The notes below the pieces were generated by a model. That model did no database searches. It was not told the DNA's origin and saw only the letters and a program-made list of their open reading frames with translations. The position numbers and the translations under genes were made by a program. A stretch of 64,000 nucleotides of DNA from a bacterium (GTDB lineage: Bacteria; Vulcanimicrobiota; Vulcanimicrobiia; Vulcanimicrobiales; Vulcanimicrobiaceae): the NCBI GenBank assembly GCA_021794175.1, contig JAJYRI010000003.1:32441-96440 (forward strand), given 5' to 3'. How positions within the stretch are numbered: the first letter of the stretch is position 1; each line of letters starts with the position of its first letter. Shown here one piece after another: positions 1 to 9,051 of this stretch.

Positions 1-4
1 ACGC

Positions 5-913
5 TCACCGCTGATCGCCGGTGAGCGGCGCCTCGTCGAGATGGCTACCGTAGTCGCTAGCATTGAAGTACCAAGACGGAAGGCTCTTCGGGAAGCGTAT
101 TTTCTTAAAGTAGTAGGTGACGTGCTTACCGTCATCTTCGTATCCGCCGCCGACGCGCCCCTCGATGTGGGTGATGACGGGGTAGCCGTCGACGCGCCCC
201 ATCGTACAGGTAAAGAGGACCGGGTAGATCTTCGTTGCACCGTCGCCGGTGACGAAGAGCCGGTCGGTCGCGGTGAATTTCTCGATCTCCAATGTCCGCG
301 CATCGACCCAGAGTTCGCGTAGACGATTGCGCATCGGCGTGCGGCGCGGCTTGACGCGAACGTCGAGCAGCGGGCCGTCGCGGGTCACATCGACGATCTC
401 ATAGTCGGGATCGTAGAGCGCCTTGACCACGATAATCGTCGGCAGCGGCGTATATGCAGGCTCCGGCGTCGGTTTGAAGCTCTTCGGGCGCGGGGTCGCC
501 GGAGCGCGTTGAAAAATATCGGCGGTCGGCGGACCCGGATCGTAATCTTCGTTGAAGGCGGCGCGTTCGAAACGCATGCGCCCGATCGCGCCGAGATGGT
601 AGAGCTTGCGCTTCAAGCACGCACGGTCGGCGTTGCGGCACCAGTAATCGACCTGATAGGTGTTGTCGTAATCGGGGTAGCCGTAGTCGGTCATCTGCTT
701 GCGGAAGAGCTCGTAGGTCTCGTAGGGCGGCGGCGGCCGATGCGAGCGAAAGACGCTACGAATTTTCGCGAAGAGCACGACGTAATTGCCGATCGGCGGA
801 TAGCTCGCCGTCGCCGCCGGTGCAGCTGCAACGGCGCGCGGAGCCTGCCCGGCGAGAGCCCCAAGCAGCAGGGTAGCGAGGATACCGATGAGGAGAGCGA
901 TGCGCGCCTTCAT
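5..913 (-). CDS. Secreted protein of unknown function
   Basis: About 302 residues. The ATG at 913 is preferred to an in-frame start 14 codons upstream because it begins directly with a Sec-type signal peptide (MKAR, then a hydrophobic stretch, then AGQAPRAVAAA). The mature part has a proline-rich middle and a C-terminal half rich in alternating hydrophobic and charged residues. That half vaguely recalls LolA-like beta folds (DARTLEIEKFTATD), but no family can be named. The TGA stop lies at the left edge, so the gene is complete. The convex membrane-protein gene starting at 1405 lies immediately upstream on the same strand, 42 nt away. Export to the cell envelope is inferred from the signal peptide; the function is unknown. 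Confidence 0.6.
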   Translation of the reverse strand: MKARIALLIGILATLLLGALAGQAPRAVAAAPAATASYPPIGNYVVLFAKIRSVFRSHRPPPPYETYELFRKQMTDYGYPDYDNTYQVDYWCRNADRACLKRKLYHLGAIGRMRFERAAFNEDYDPGPPTADIFQRAPATPRPKSFKPTPEPAYTPLPTIIVVKALYDPDYEIVDVTRDGPLLDVRVKPRRTPMRNRLRELWVDARTLEIEKFTATDRLFVTGDGATKIYPVLFTCTMGRVDGYPVITHIEGRVGGGYEDDGKHVTYYFKKIRFPKSLPSWYFNASDYGSHLDEAPLTGDQR

Positions 914-955
914 GCTGGTGGGAACGTATCGCTCTCCTCGATCGTCACGCGGCAA

Positions 956-1405
956 TTACAGATCGTTCCGTAATATGTAGGCGACCGGCAGCGCGAAGAA
1001 GACGACGTGTGCGATAAGGTTGGTTACCAGCGCCATCCCGGTCGGGAATGCGGGCTCGAGGTGCTTGCCTAACAGCAGCACTTGCATGCCGAGCATCACG
1101 ACGACGCCGAAGATCACGGCGTTCCCCCACCACGGGAGCTTCGGGAAGAGGCGCTGGAAAACGACGACGTAGACCGCCGCCCAAATAATCGAGATAATCA
1201 GATGCAGCAGGATGCCGAGCGCGATGTACCCAGACGACGAAAAGGCCACCGGCCCGACCAAACCCGAGGCGATGAACATATAGATTCCCGGGAATGGCGC
1301 CACATGCACGAGGATGAGAAAGAGATCGACGATGATGCCGCCGACGATGCCGGCGCCGATAATGCGCCCGACTCCGTGCGGACGCTTCGCGAGGGTTTCA
1401 GCCAC
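956..1405 (-). CDS. Small integral membrane protein, four predicted TM segments
   Basis: 149 residues. The GTG at 1405 is chosen because GGAGG sits 7 nt upstream and the following residues (VAETLAKRPHGVGRI) lead straight into the first membrane helix; the open frame further upstream looks non-coding. Four hydrophobic segments are visible at roughly residues 14-35, 42-72, 80-103 and 115-143, with little soluble sequence between them. No catalytic motif is recognisable. It could belong to one of the small DUF membrane families, but I cannot name it. It is followed after 42 nt by the secreted protein on the same strand, so the two may be co-transcribed. Confidence 0.6.
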   Translation of the reverse strand: MAETLAKRPHGVGRIIGAGIVGGIIVDLFLILVHVAPFPGIYMFIASGLVGPVAFSSSGYIALGILLHLIISIIWAAVYVVVFQRLFPKLPWWGNAVIFGVVVMLGMQVLLLGKHLEPAFPTGMALVTNLIAHVVFFALPVAYILRNDL

Positions 1406-1496
1406 GATCGTTCCTCCAATAGTGCGATAAAAATTGCATCGAGAGATCTCGCCGGCGGCGAACGGGTGCTGAGGCTCGAGCGCGAAGTGGGGCCTT

Positions 1497-2435
1497 ATGC
1501 CACGTCGTTCGCATCGCCGCCCCCGTATTACCCTCGTCCGTGCACTGGTCGCAGCTCTCGCACTCATCGTTGGAGTCTTGTTCGTGCGCTCCTTCCTCGT
1601 GCAGCGCCGCCCCGAGCGCATCGCCGTGCGACCGCAACCCACGGTCGCGCGAACGGCTCCCCCGACCGCCGCCCCGACGGCAACGCCGAAGCCCACGGCG
1701 AGCCCGCACCGCAGCCCCGCGGTCGCGCCGACGAGTTCCATCGCCCCGAGCGCCCGGGCCCGGCTCGCGCTGATCGTCGACGACTGCGGCCAATGGCTCC
1801 ATATCGAGGAAGGGTATATCGCCCTGCCGATTCCGCTGACGCTCGCGATCCTGCCGCAGGTCCGCTACAGCACGCGCATCGCCGACGAAGCGCACGCCGC
1901 CGGTAAGGGCGTCATGCTCCACCTACCGATGCAACCGATCGCTGCGCTCGATCCGGGTCCGGGGAAAATTATGGTCTCGATGAACGACGAAACGATCGAG
2001 GCGCAGACCGCACGCGATATCGACGCAATACCCTACGCCGAGGGGGCGAATAACCACGAGGGAAGCCGCGCCACCTCCGACCCGCGCGTAATGGCGGCGG
2101 TGATGCGGGTCTTCAAACGACGCGGACTCTTCTTCATCGATTCGCGTACGATCGCCACAACGGTCGCGCAACGCACCGCGCAGGAGTACGGCGTACCGAA
2201 CGCCGCGCGCGACGTCTTTCTCGACGATCGCAACACCGTTCCGGCGGTCGAAGCGCAACTGCGCCTCGCGGCGAAAATCGCGTTGAAACGCGGAAGTGCG
2301 ATCGCTATCGGCCATCCGCGCCCGGCGACGCTCGCGGCGGTACGCGCACTCTATCCCGAACTCGAGCGCGAGGGCATCACCTTCGTCCTCGCGCGCTCGC
2401 TCGTCGCTATCGACGGAAAGGCACCAAGGCAATAA
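1497..2435 (+). CDS. Divergent polysaccharide deacetylase family protein (YibQ-like)
   Basis: 312 residues. An N-terminal membrane anchor (about residues 13-32) is followed by a Pro/Thr/Ala-rich linker (about 45-85) and a C-terminal domain matching the divergent polysaccharide deacetylase family (Pfam Polysacc_deac_2). Motifs seen are LALIVDDCG, with the metal-binding Asp pair, PLTLAILP, GVMLHLPMQP, NHEGSRATSD and AIAIGHPRP near the end. Members are periplasmic or anchored and are thought to act on envelope polysaccharide, but the substrate is unproven. The gene is divergent from the membrane protein at 1405 and ends 5 nt before the next start, suggesting a two-gene operon. Confidence 0.85.
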   Translation: MPRRSHRRPRITLVRALVAALALIVGVLFVRSFLVQRRPERIAVRPQPTVARTAPPTAAPTATPKPTASPHRSPAVAPTSSIAPSARARLALIVDDCGQWLHIEEGYIALPIPLTLAILPQVRYSTRIADEAHAAGKGVMLHLPMQPIAALDPGPGKIMVSMNDETIEAQTARDIDAIPYAEGANNHEGSRATSDPRVMAAVMRVFKRRGLFFIDSRTIATTVAQRTAQEYGVPNAARDVFLDDRNTVPAVEAQLRLAAKIALKRGSAIAIGHPRPATLAAVRALYPELEREGITFVLARSLVAIDGKAPRQ

Positions 2436-2440
2436 CGGAG

Positions 2441-3298
2441 ATGAAAACGATCGCTTTCTATGGAGCGGGACTGCTCGGCTCGAACTTCGTGCGCGCGTTT
2501 CGCCGCCGCGAGTACGCCGTGCGCCTCTGGAACCGGACGGCAGCGCACGCGCAACCACTCGCGGAGATCGGCGTGCATATCGCGGCGACGCCCGAGGAGG
2601 CGGCGCTCGGCGCCGACTATATCCATCTCTGCCTCAGCGACGATACCGCCGTCGAAGGCGTGCTCGAACGCCTTCTACCGACGCTCGATCCTGCCACGCC
2701 GATCTGCGATCACACGACCTGTCTGCCACAGCGCGTGGCGGCGCGCACCGCAGATCTCCGGGCGAAGGGTTTCCAGTATCTCCACGCACCGGTCTTCATG
2801 GGGCCGCCGAACGCCCTCGACGGCACGGGCTCGATGCTCGTCAGCGGCGATCGTGCCGAGATCGCACGGGTTCGCGAACATCTCGCCGCAATGACCGGAA
2901 CGCTACGCGATCTCGGCGAGCGCACCGAAGCCGCCGCGATCTATAAATTGCTCGGCAACGCCATGATTCTCGCGGTCATCGGCGGGATCGCCGACGTGCT
3001 GCAGATCGGCGCGGCGCAAGGGCTTACCGGCCCCGAGAGCTTCAAAATCTTCGACTTTTACGATCCCAAAGGGCAGATCGAGGGGCGCGGCCGGCGGATG
3101 GCAGCCGGCGACGAGGGCACTACCTGGTCGGTCGAGATGGCGCTCAAAGATGCTCGGCTCATGCAAGGCGCCGCGTACGAACGCGCGCTGCCGGTCATCG
3201 ACGCCGTTGCCGCGCAGCTCGCCGAGCTCGCCGCTACCGGGGCGGCGAAGGCCGATCTCGCGGCGCTCGCGCGTTCGGCGGTGCGCTCGGTGCGATAG
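2441..3298 (+). CDS. NAD(P)-dependent oxidoreductase of the 3-hydroxyisobutyrate dehydrogenase family
   Basis: 285 residues, normal length for the family. The Rossmann glycine motif is at the N-terminus (AFYGAGLLGSNFV). The substrate-loop position that usually reads D-x-S-T is DHTTCLPQ. The mid-domain G-rich segment is followed by the conserved catalytic lysine in IYKLLGNAMI. The C-terminal all-helical domain with WSVEMALKDARL is typical of the family. Members reduce or oxidise small beta-hydroxyacids or imines, and the exact substrate cannot be read from sequence. The start is 5 nt after the deacetylase stop with GGAG just upstream. Its last 64 nt overlap the convergent gene ending at 3234. 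Confidence 0.85.
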   Translation: MKTIAFYGAGLLGSNFVRAFRRREYAVRLWNRTAAHAQPLAEIGVHIAATPEEAALGADYIHLCLSDDTAVEGVLERLLPTLDPATPICDHTTCLPQRVAARTADLRAKGFQYLHAPVFMGPPNALDGTGSMLVSGDRAEIARVREHLAAMTGTLRDLGERTEAAAIYKLLGNAMILAVIGGIADVLQIGAAQGLTGPESFKIFDFYDPKGQIEGRGRRMAAGDEGTTWSVEMALKDARLMQGAAYERALPVIDAVAAQLAELAATGAAKADLAALARSAVRSVR

Positions 3299-3743
3299 CC
3301 GGCAACGGCGTCCGGCGCGGTAACGGCACGCCGTTCCAGTGCGGCCGCGGCGTCGGCGGGACCCGGGGCGCGAAGACCGCGCGCGGCATGGGGTTGGGCT
3401 GTCGCGGCAAACGACGGTGCAGGGTCGGCTCGGGCGTGCGCACCTCTACCGTGCGTGTCGGCGCGGCATACTCCACCTCGTCGCCGAGGGGGCGCAGCGT
3501 CGCGGCGAGGGGCAGGTAGAGCTCGGCGAGCGTCCGATCCGCCGAATGCGGCACCCGCACGACCACGCATCGGCCGCTCCGATAGATATAGAGGCGATCC
3601 CCGACGCGCAGGATGCGGTCGACGAAGGCCGCGACGACCGGCCACGCAGGCGCGTAGAGGTGTCCGCGGCGCAGCAGCACGGGGCGGTAGGAGCCGATCG
3701 GCGATCCATCGCGTAGGAGGCGGGGCGGTGGGAGAAACGGCAC
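3234..3743 (-). CDS. Protein with a copper-amine-oxidase-N-like (stalk) domain
   Basis: 169 residues from a GTG. Residues about 5-110 follow the pattern of the Cu_amine_oxidN1 stalk domain, seen in many secreted proteins of deep-branching bacteria: PVLLRRGHLYAPAWPVV, then VGDRLYIYRSGRCVVV, then PLAATLRPLGDEVEY. The C-terminus is low-complexity Pro/Arg-rich. No obvious signal peptide is present at this start, so the true N-terminus may lie elsewhere. The 3' end overlaps the dehydrogenase gene tail-to-tail by 64 nt, and the low-complexity tail may simply be antisense reading of that gene. The domain match supports a real gene. Confidence 0.5.
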   Translation of the reverse strand: MPFLPPPRLLRDGSPIGSYRPVLLRRGHLYAPAWPVVAAFVDRILRVGDRLYIYRSGRCVVVRVPHSADRTLAELYLPLAATLRPLGDEVEYAAPTRTVEVRTPEPTLHRRLPRQPNPMPRAVFAPRVPPTPRPHWNGVPLPRRTPLPAIAPSAPPNARAPRDRPSPPR

Positions 3744-3766
3744 GGTACGGCGATATACCGCACGCG

Positions 3767-4573
3767 ATGGCGCGAATCTTTGCGATCTTTCGAAATGCCG
3801 GCGCGCGTTTCTCTTCCGAGGGGTGCGCGTTCGCCGCCCAGGCGGTCGCTTTCAATGCGCTGTTCTCACTCTTTCCGCTCGTCGTGCTCGCGATCGGCGG
3901 CGTCTCGCTCTTTATCCATCATGGCCGCGAGCGGGTGCTCGCTTTCTTCGACGAGCTCGCGCCGACGTTGCACCACGTCGTTGCGGCGAACCTCAGCGCC
4001 TATTATTACGGTCGCGGCATTACGAGCATCATCGCCTTGGTCGTGCTGATATGGTCGGCGAAAAATCTCTTCATGTCGCTGGCATTCGCGCTCGACCGAA
4101 CGATGAGAATCGAAGAACGGCGCCCGTTGGTCGCGCATATCGCCGTCGCCGTCGTCGCGTTGCCGATTCTCGGCTTGGCGTTACTGGTCGCGCTCGTTCT
4201 TCCGGTGATTTTCTCGGTAGCGTTTGCACTAGCACAGATACCCGATCGGCGCGATCTTCTCCATCTCGCTGCCTATGCGATATCGCTCGCGCTCGTTTTC
4301 GCCGCATCGCTCTTTCTCTATCGCTTGCTCCCCAATCGCGATATCCCGTGGGGAACGGCGTTGCCGGGCGCGCTCCTCTGCGCGGCGCTCTGGCCGCTGG
4401 TGCAATATCTGTTTACGCTGTACACCCTGCACATCAACTACACGGCGATCTACGGCGCCCTTACCGCGCCGATCGTGTTGCTGCTCTGGTTTTATTTAAT
4501 CGGTTCGATCTTTCTTTTCGGCGGTGCGCTCAATGCCGCCGTCGAAGAGCGTCGTATGGAGAGATCTTCGTGA
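3767..4573 (+). CDS. YihY/virulence factor BrkB family inner-membrane protein
   Basis: 268 residues from ATG at 3767; the frame remains open upstream but the extra sequence is Arg-rich and lies antisense to the stalk-domain gene. Features typical of YihY/BrkB are present: an amphipathic N-terminus (FRNAGARFSSEGCAFAAQAV), about six membrane segments, and the conserved end TAPIVLLLWFYLIGSIFLFG. The family was once mislabelled RNase BN and is now regarded as a membrane protein of unclear transport or envelope function. The stop overlaps the next GTG by 4 nt (GTGA), so translation of the downstream hydrolase is probably coupled. Confidence 0.85.
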   Translation: MARIFAIFRNAGARFSSEGCAFAAQAVAFNALFSLFPLVVLAIGGVSLFIHHGRERVLAFFDELAPTLHHVVAANLSAYYYGRGITSIIALVVLIWSAKNLFMSLAFALDRTMRIEERRPLVAHIAVAVVALPILGLALLVALVLPVIFSVAFALAQIPDRRDLLHLAAYAISLALVFAASLFLYRLLPNRDIPWGTALPGALLCAALWPLVQYLFTLYTLHINYTAIYGALTAPIVLLLWFYLIGSIFLFGGALNAAVEERRMERSS

Positions 4574-5256
4574 AACTGGTATTTATCCACGGTGCCGCAT
4601 GTACGCCCGCGGTCTTCGACCGCCAACGCGCCGCCTTTCCCGACGCGGTCGCGCTCGCACTTCCCGGTCACGGCGTTCCCGGAACGGCATCGGATATCGC
4701 GGGATTTGCCGACGCCGTCGAAGGGCAGATCGCGGAGGAAGGATGGGACGAAGTCGTTCTCTGCGGCAGTTCGATGGGCGGAGCGATCGCGATGGAGATT
4801 GCGATTCGCGCGCGCGTACCGCTCGCCGGGCTGGTGACGATCGGCAGCGGCGCAAAATTACGCGTCGCCCCGGCGATTATCGAGAGTCTGCGCCGCGACG
4901 ACCCGGCGGTCTTGGCGACACTCGCCGACGCCATGTTCGCAGCACCGAACGATCGGAGCCGTGCGCTGATGCTCGAACAGTTCCTCGCGATCTCTCCCGA
5001 GCAGCGGCTCGCCGATTTCCTCGCCTGCGATGCCTTTGACGCGCGCGAGCGGGTCGCCGAGATCGCGGTTCCGACCCTGCTGCTCGTCGGCGAGCGCGAT
5101 ATCATGACCCCGCCCGATCGTTCGGCGTTTCTCGGCGACCGGATTGTCGGCGCGCGCGTCGAAGTATTGCCGGGACTCGGACATCTTGCGATGCTCGAAG
5201 GACCCGAGGCGACGAACCTTCAGCTCGCCGGCTTCGTTGATTCCCTAAACGGCTAA
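4570..5256 (+). CDS. Alpha/beta-fold hydrolase
   Basis: 228 residues. The GTG at 4570 is set by the GTGA overlap with the YihY stop and a GGAGAG seven nt upstream. The fold is clear: KLVFIHGAACTPAVF (oxyanion HG), the nucleophile elbow CGSSMGGAIA, acid residue in VGERDIMTPP and histidine in GLGHLAMLE. It is cytosolic, with no signal sequence. At 228 residues it is a minimal alpha/beta hydrolase with a small cap. Esterase, lactonase or MhpC-type activity are all possible, and the sequence does not decide the substrate. Confidence 0.85.
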   Translation: MKLVFIHGAACTPAVFDRQRAAFPDAVALALPGHGVPGTASDIAGFADAVEGQIAEEGWDEVVLCGSSMGGAIAMEIAIRARVPLAGLVTIGSGAKLRVAPAIIESLRRDDPAVLATLADAMFAAPNDRSRALMLEQFLAISPEQRLADFLACDAFDARERVAEIAVPTLLLVGERDIMTPPDRSAFLGDRIVGARVEVLPGLGHLAMLEGPEATNLQLAGFVDSLNG

Positions 5257-5293
5257 CCGCCGTACGTCTCCGAAAACCCCGAAAGGACCGTCC

Positions 5294-6376
5294 GTGCGAC
5301 GACTCTTCCTCGCGATGCTCGCCCTCTGTGCCCTGCCGGCGCTCGCCGCGCCTCATGCCGTCGCCGCGAGCGCGGCAGCGAGCCCAAGCCCAAGCCCGGC
5401 AGCGAAGCTTTCCCCGAAAGGCGCACCGCCTGCCAAGGCCGCCCCGGCGCCGAAGGGGACGCCGCTCCCCAGCGGGCCGAAGGTGATCGTCTATCCCTTC
5501 ACCGCCACCTCCGACGGCTTGCCGAAAAGCGCCGGCGCGACCGTCGCGACGATCTTCGTCCATGCCTTCGAGGCCAGCGGTGGTCTCAACGTTCTGCCGA
5601 CACCGCCGCCGACCGCTTCCAAACTCTACCCGGCGACTGCCGCTCGGCTCGGAGCGGGTTACTACGTCGCGGGTTACCTCACGCCGATCGGACAAGGTGT
5701 CTCGGTCCTCGAGCAGGTCGTCAGCGTCACCAACGGCGTTATTATCTATTCGAAGACCGCACAGGTTTTCTCGGTGAGCGATGCGGGCGCGCTCGCGCTC
5801 GACGCGCGCAGCGCGATTCTCGCCGATGCCGGCGTAGGACGCGACTATCAACCGAGTTCTTCCTCCGAAACCCCCGCGCCGACGGCGACCGGGCCGGCAG
5901 GTCAGGCGGCTTCGATTAAGATCTCCGGCATCTCCGGCGTCCTCGGCCATCTCTTCGGCAAGCGCCCGACGGTTGCGATCGCATCGCCGACGCCCGCGCC
6001 GAAGCCGTCGCGGCGCGCGCTCGTTGTCCGCGTCGCCGGCAACCTTCCCGGCGGCATGCTCACAACCTCAACGGATATTCTCGCGGCAGACCTGCGCAAA
6101 CACTTCCACACGACGATCGTCACCGCACCGGCGGGGCCGATCGCCGCGGAGGCGAACGCGATCTGCGGCACCGATCGCGACGCAACGATTCTCACCGGAA
6201 CGCTCGTGATGATTCCGGGGCATTTCATGCATCACGGAAGCACCCGATTCGAGCTGAAAGCCTATGCCTGTTTCGGAGCGCTGCTCTATCACCGTCATGC
6301 AAACGCAGGCGATACGCCGACGGCGATTCGCAATGCCGTCGATGACTACGTCGAGCTCCACCCCGACAATCGCTAA
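5294..6376 (+). CDS. Secreted protein with a TolB-N/FlgO-like domain
   Basis: 360 residues from GTG at 5294 with AAAGGA upstream. A signal peptide (RRLFLAMLALCALPALAAPHA) precedes a Ser/Pro/Lys linker. The sequence then has KVIVYPFTATSDGLPKSAG, resembling the nucleotide-free TolB-N/FlgO-type fold in which oligomeric periplasmic proteins sum small loops. A second, weaker repeat of this pattern may start near residue 240 (RALVVRVAGNLPGGM). No enzyme motif is seen. Its stop is 20 nt from the convergent rimM stop, with no clear terminator between. Function unknown; periplasmic localisation is inferred. Confidence 0.65.
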   Translation: MRRLFLAMLALCALPALAAPHAVAASAAASPSPSPAAKLSPKGAPPAKAAPAPKGTPLPSGPKVIVYPFTATSDGLPKSAGATVATIFVHAFEASGGLNVLPTPPPTASKLYPATAARLGAGYYVAGYLTPIGQGVSVLEQVVSVTNGVIIYSKTAQVFSVSDAGALALDARSAILADAGVGRDYQPSSSSETPAPTATGPAGQAASIKISGISGVLGHLFGKRPTVAIASPTPAPKPSRRALVVRVAGNLPGGMLTTSTDILAADLRKHFHTTIVTAPAGPIAAEANAICGTDRDATILTGTLVMIPGHFMHHGSTRFELKAYACFGALLYHRHANAGDTPTAIRNAVDDYVELHPDNR

Positions 6377-6396
6377 TGCGCGCGCGGAGAAATCGT

Positions 6397-6915
6397 TTAT
6401 TCGGCACCCTCACCGTCGAGTAAGCCCAGCGGCGGATCGACGATGACGGTGCCGGCGCGAAGGTCGATCTCGCGCACGATCGCGCGCACCATCGGTACCA
6501 TGCGGCCGGCGACGACGAGCATATCGCTGCTCGGCCAATGTTCGACGCGCTCGATGCTGCCGTAGCTGCGCCCGTCGACGCCGCGAAGCTCGAGGCCGAC
6601 GAGATCCTCATCGAGATATTCGTCGGGGCCGAGTTCGATGCGTTCCCGCTCCACGAAAAGCTCGGCGCCGTTGAGCGCTTGCGCGCCCTCCATCGTGTCG
6701 ATCCCCTCGATCCGCAGCAGTAAGCGCCCCTTGTGCTCGCGCACGCCCGCGACGACGACCTCGCGCGTCTCGCTCTCCTGCTTCAAAACAAAATGCGCCC
6801 CCACCACAAAGAGCGTACGACCCGCGTTAGACGGGTCGCACTTGATCTCTCCGTGCACGCCGAACGCTCCGGCGAGCCTTGCCAACGCAATGCGGTCGTT
6901 AGGCTTCCGGTTCAC
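6397..6915 (-). CDS. rimM: Ribosome maturation factor RimM
   Basis: 172 residues. The GTG at 6915 overlaps the end of the KH-protein gene by 17 nt. The RimM N-terminal barrel is recognisable from RIALARLAGAFGVHGEIKC and the C-terminal PRC-barrel from EYLDEDLVGLEL through GTVIVDPPLGLLD. RimM binds bS19 and assists maturation of the 30S head. It is the last gene of the acpP-ffh-rpsP-khpA-rimM run; trmD, which usually follows rimM in this gene order, is absent here, and a convergent gene follows instead. Confidence 0.93.
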   Translation of the reverse strand: MNRKPNDRIALARLAGAFGVHGEIKCDPSNAGRTLFVVGAHFVLKQESETREVVVAGVREHKGRLLLRIEGIDTMEGAQALNGAELFVERERIELGPDEYLDEDLVGLELRGVDGRSYGSIERVEHWPSSDMLVVAGRMVPMVRAIVREIDLRAGTVIVDPPLGLLDGEGAE

Positions 6916-7408
6916 CCTCGGCCTCTTCGCGGTCGAGGATATCGACGGTGATGCGATCTTCGGCCGATGCGCGAGCGATCGTACGCAATGCGTGCGCGAC
7001 GCGGCCGCTACGGCCGACCACTTTGCCGAGATCCTCGCGATCGACCACGACCTCGATCGTCGGTTGCCCGGTCTCGTCGAGAAAAAGATCGACTTCGACT
7101 GCATCGGGCTTACTAACGAGCTTGCGCGCGAGAAAATCGAGAATCGCCTGTGCGCGGCGCTGCCCCGCATAGGGATCGCCGTTGCGCGGCGTCCGTTCGC
7201 GCGGCGCCGCAGGGCGGGCCGGAGCGTCGCGGCGCGTACGGCCGCGTGGGGTCGATGAAGCAGCCGGACGATCGGGCTGTTGCTCTTCACGGTCGATATC
7301 GCCGACCGGACGTTGCCCAGAGACGCGCCGACCACTCAGAGTCGCGCGGCGCTCTTCCTCTCCGGTCTCTTCGCTGAAGAGACCGAACTCGTCGTCGAAA
7401 GCGCTCAC
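6899..7408 (-). CDS. khpA: KH-domain RNA-binding protein (KhpA-like) with long N-terminal extension
   Basis: 169 residues from GTG at 7408, one base after the rpsP stop. The C-terminal 80 residues are a KhpA-type KH domain, with the GxxG loop in GKVVGRSGRVAHALR followed by RTIARA. The first 90 residues are a basic, disordered, Arg/Pro-rich extension that ordinary KhpA (about 75-80 residues) lacks. KhpA binds RNA with KhpB and affects cell size and translation in Gram-positives. Position between rpsP and rimM is conserved in Firmicutes. The extension may add RNA affinity. The symbol is given by domain and synteny. Confidence 0.85.
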   Translation of the reverse strand: MSAFDDEFGLFSEETGEEERRATLSGRRVSGQRPVGDIDREEQQPDRPAASSTPRGRTRRDAPARPAAPRERTPRNGDPYAGQRRAQAILDFLARKLVSKPDAVEVDLFLDETGQPTIEVVVDREDLGKVVGRSGRVAHALRTIARASAEDRITVDILDREEAEGEPEA

Positions 7409-7409
7409 C

Positions 7410-7706
7410 TTAGCTCTCGCTCGCCGCCTTCTTCGGCTTGCGTTTTGAAGTCGGCGCCGGGCCCGCATCCATTAATCCGCGTGCCGAGAGCAAACGTCGA
7501 ACGGTTTCGGAGGGCTGGGCGCCTTTGCCCATCCACTCTTTCACTTTCGCTTCGTCGATCTCGACGGTTTTCGGTTCGGTGCGCGGGTTGTAATGCCCGA
7601 GAATCTCGATGAATTTTCCATCGCGCGGCGAGCGCGAATCGGCAACGATAAAACGGTACGTGGGCTGTTTCTTTGCGCCCATGCGGCGCAACCTGATCTT
7701 AACCAT
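7410..7706 (-). CDS. rpsP: 30S ribosomal protein bS16
   Basis: 98 residues from ATG at 7706 with AGGAG upstream; an earlier in-frame start lies inside ffh and is not used. The canonical start [19 protein letters not shown] is followed by [14 protein letters not shown] and a Lys-rich tail ([12 protein letters not shown]). bS16 is an early 30S assembly protein. The ffh stop overlaps the Shine-Dalgarno of this gene, so the two are tightly linked. Length is in the normal 80-100 range with a slightly extended C-terminus. Confidence 0.97.
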   Translation of the reverse strand: MVKIRLRRMGAKKQPTYRFIVADSRSPRDGKFIEILGHYNPRTEPKTVEIDEAKVKEWMGKGAQPSETVRRLLSARGLMDAGPAPTSKRKPKKAASES

Positions 7707-7713
7707 ACTTCTC

Positions 7714-9036
7714 CTATCGGAATGAGCCACGAGCAATCTGCGGGCGGCGTTTGCCCCCGAATTGCTTCATGAGCGATTTGGCTTGATCGAATTGTTTGAT
7801 CAAGCGGTTCACATCGGCGACCTGCGTGCCTGAGCCAAGAGCGATGCGCTTACGCCGAGATCCATTGAGGATCTGCGGGCTACGCCGCTCCTGCCGCGTC
7901 ATCGAGCAGATAATCGCCTCTGTTTTTTTGATCTCCGTTTCGGGGAGTTCAAAATTTTTCGGAAGTGCGCGCGACATTCCGGGGATCATCTTGAGCAGAT
8001 CGCCCATCGATCCCATTCTTCGCACCTGTCGCAGTTGTTCGAGGAAATCGTCGAGCGAAAATTGCGCGTTGCGCATTTTTTGCTCGAGCGTCTTTGCCTG
8101 TTCCTCGGTATAGATGCCGCGCGTTTTTTCAATCAGCGTCAGAACGTCGCCCATTCCGAGAATGCGCGATGCCAGACGATCGGGATAAAAAGCTTCCAGC
8201 GCCGAGAGTTTCTCCCCGACGCCGATCAATTTTATCGGCGCACCGGTACGCTCGAAAATCGAGAGCGCCGCGCCGCCGCGCGTATCGCCATCCATCTTCG
8301 TGAGCACGATGCCCGTAATACCGAGCCGACGATGGAAGCCGTCGGCAACATTTGCCGCCTCCTGCCCCGTCATGGCGTCGGCGACGAACAGCACTTCGTG
8401 CGGCTTCGTTACCGCCTTGATGCGTTCGAGTTCGGTCATCAACGCATCGTCGATTTGCAGGCGTCCTGCGGTATCGATGATGACCGTCGAAATACCCAGA
8501 CGCTTGGCCTCGGCGACCCCGAGCCGAGCGGTCTCGACCGGATCGGCCGTGCCGCGTTCGAAGACCGGCAGGTCGATCTGTTCGCCGAGCCGCTGTAACT
8601 GCGCGATTGCGGCAGGGCGGTAGATATCGGCCGCCACCAGGAGGCTGCGTCTCCCTTGTTCCTTGAGGCGCAGCGCGATCTTTCCGGCATGTGTCGTCTT
8701 GCCCGAGCCCTGAAGCCCGACGAGCAGAATCACCGAGGGCGGCGCATCGCTGAATTGGAGCCGTGCTTCCGCACCGCCGAGCAACGCGACGAGTTCCTCG
8801 TGGCAGATCGAAACGATCGTCTGCGCCGGGGTGAGCGACTCGAGGATATCCGCGCCGAGCGCCCGTTCTTTCACCCGAGCGACGAACGACTTCGCCGACG
8901 AAAGCGAGACGTCTGCCTCTAAGAGCGCCACGCGAATTTCGCGTAGCGCCTCGGTGACATCGCTCTCGCTCAGCCGACCGCGACCCGTTAGGCGCGAAAA
9001 GAGCGCGCCTAACCGATCGCTGAGTTGTTCGAACAC
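7714..9036 (-). CDS. ffh: Signal recognition particle protein Ffh
   Basis: 440 residues from GTG at 9036. The NG domain has the P-loop GLQGSGKT (about 107-114), the RPAAIAQL element, DTAGRLQID and the [10 protein letters not shown] motif. The methionine-rich M domain begins near residue 300 and includes [13 protein letters not shown] and the [21 protein letters not shown]-binding helix. Ffh with 4.5S RNA targets inner-membrane proteins co-translationally to FtsY. The usual neighbours ftsY and smc are not in this window; acpP is immediately upstream instead. Confidence 0.97.
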   Translation of the reverse strand: MFEQLSDRLGALFSRLTGRGRLSESDVTEALREIRVALLEADVSLSSAKSFVARVKERALGADILESLTPAQTIVSICHEELVALLGGAEARLQFSDAPPSVILLVGLQGSGKTTHAGKIALRLKEQGRRSLLVAADIYRPAAIAQLQRLGEQIDLPVFERGTADPVETARLGVAEAKRLGISTVIIDTAGRLQIDDALMTELERIKAVTKPHEVLFVADAMTGQEAANVADGFHRRLGITGIVLTKMDGDTRGGAALSIFERTGAPIKLIGVGEKLSALEAFYPDRLASRILGMGDVLTLIEKTRGIYTEEQAKTLEQKMRNAQFSLDDFLEQLRQVRRMGSMGDLLKMIPGMSRALPKNFELPETEIKKTEAIICSMTRQERRSPQILNGSRRKRIALGSGTQVADVNRLIKQFDQAKSLMKQFGGKRRPQIARGSFR

Positions 9037-9051
9037 GTCGGGGTTGCCGGC

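Noticed and set aside
3823..4569. Long upstream extension of the hydrolase frame through the YihY gene
   Set aside because: It is a shadow of the membrane-protein gene in another frame. The Shine-Dalgarno and GTGA overlap place the real start at 4570.
5102..5950. Minus-strand 282-codon open frame over the secreted TolB-like gene
   Set aside because: Arg/Gly-rich antisense shadow typical of high-GC DNA, with no domain and no start context.
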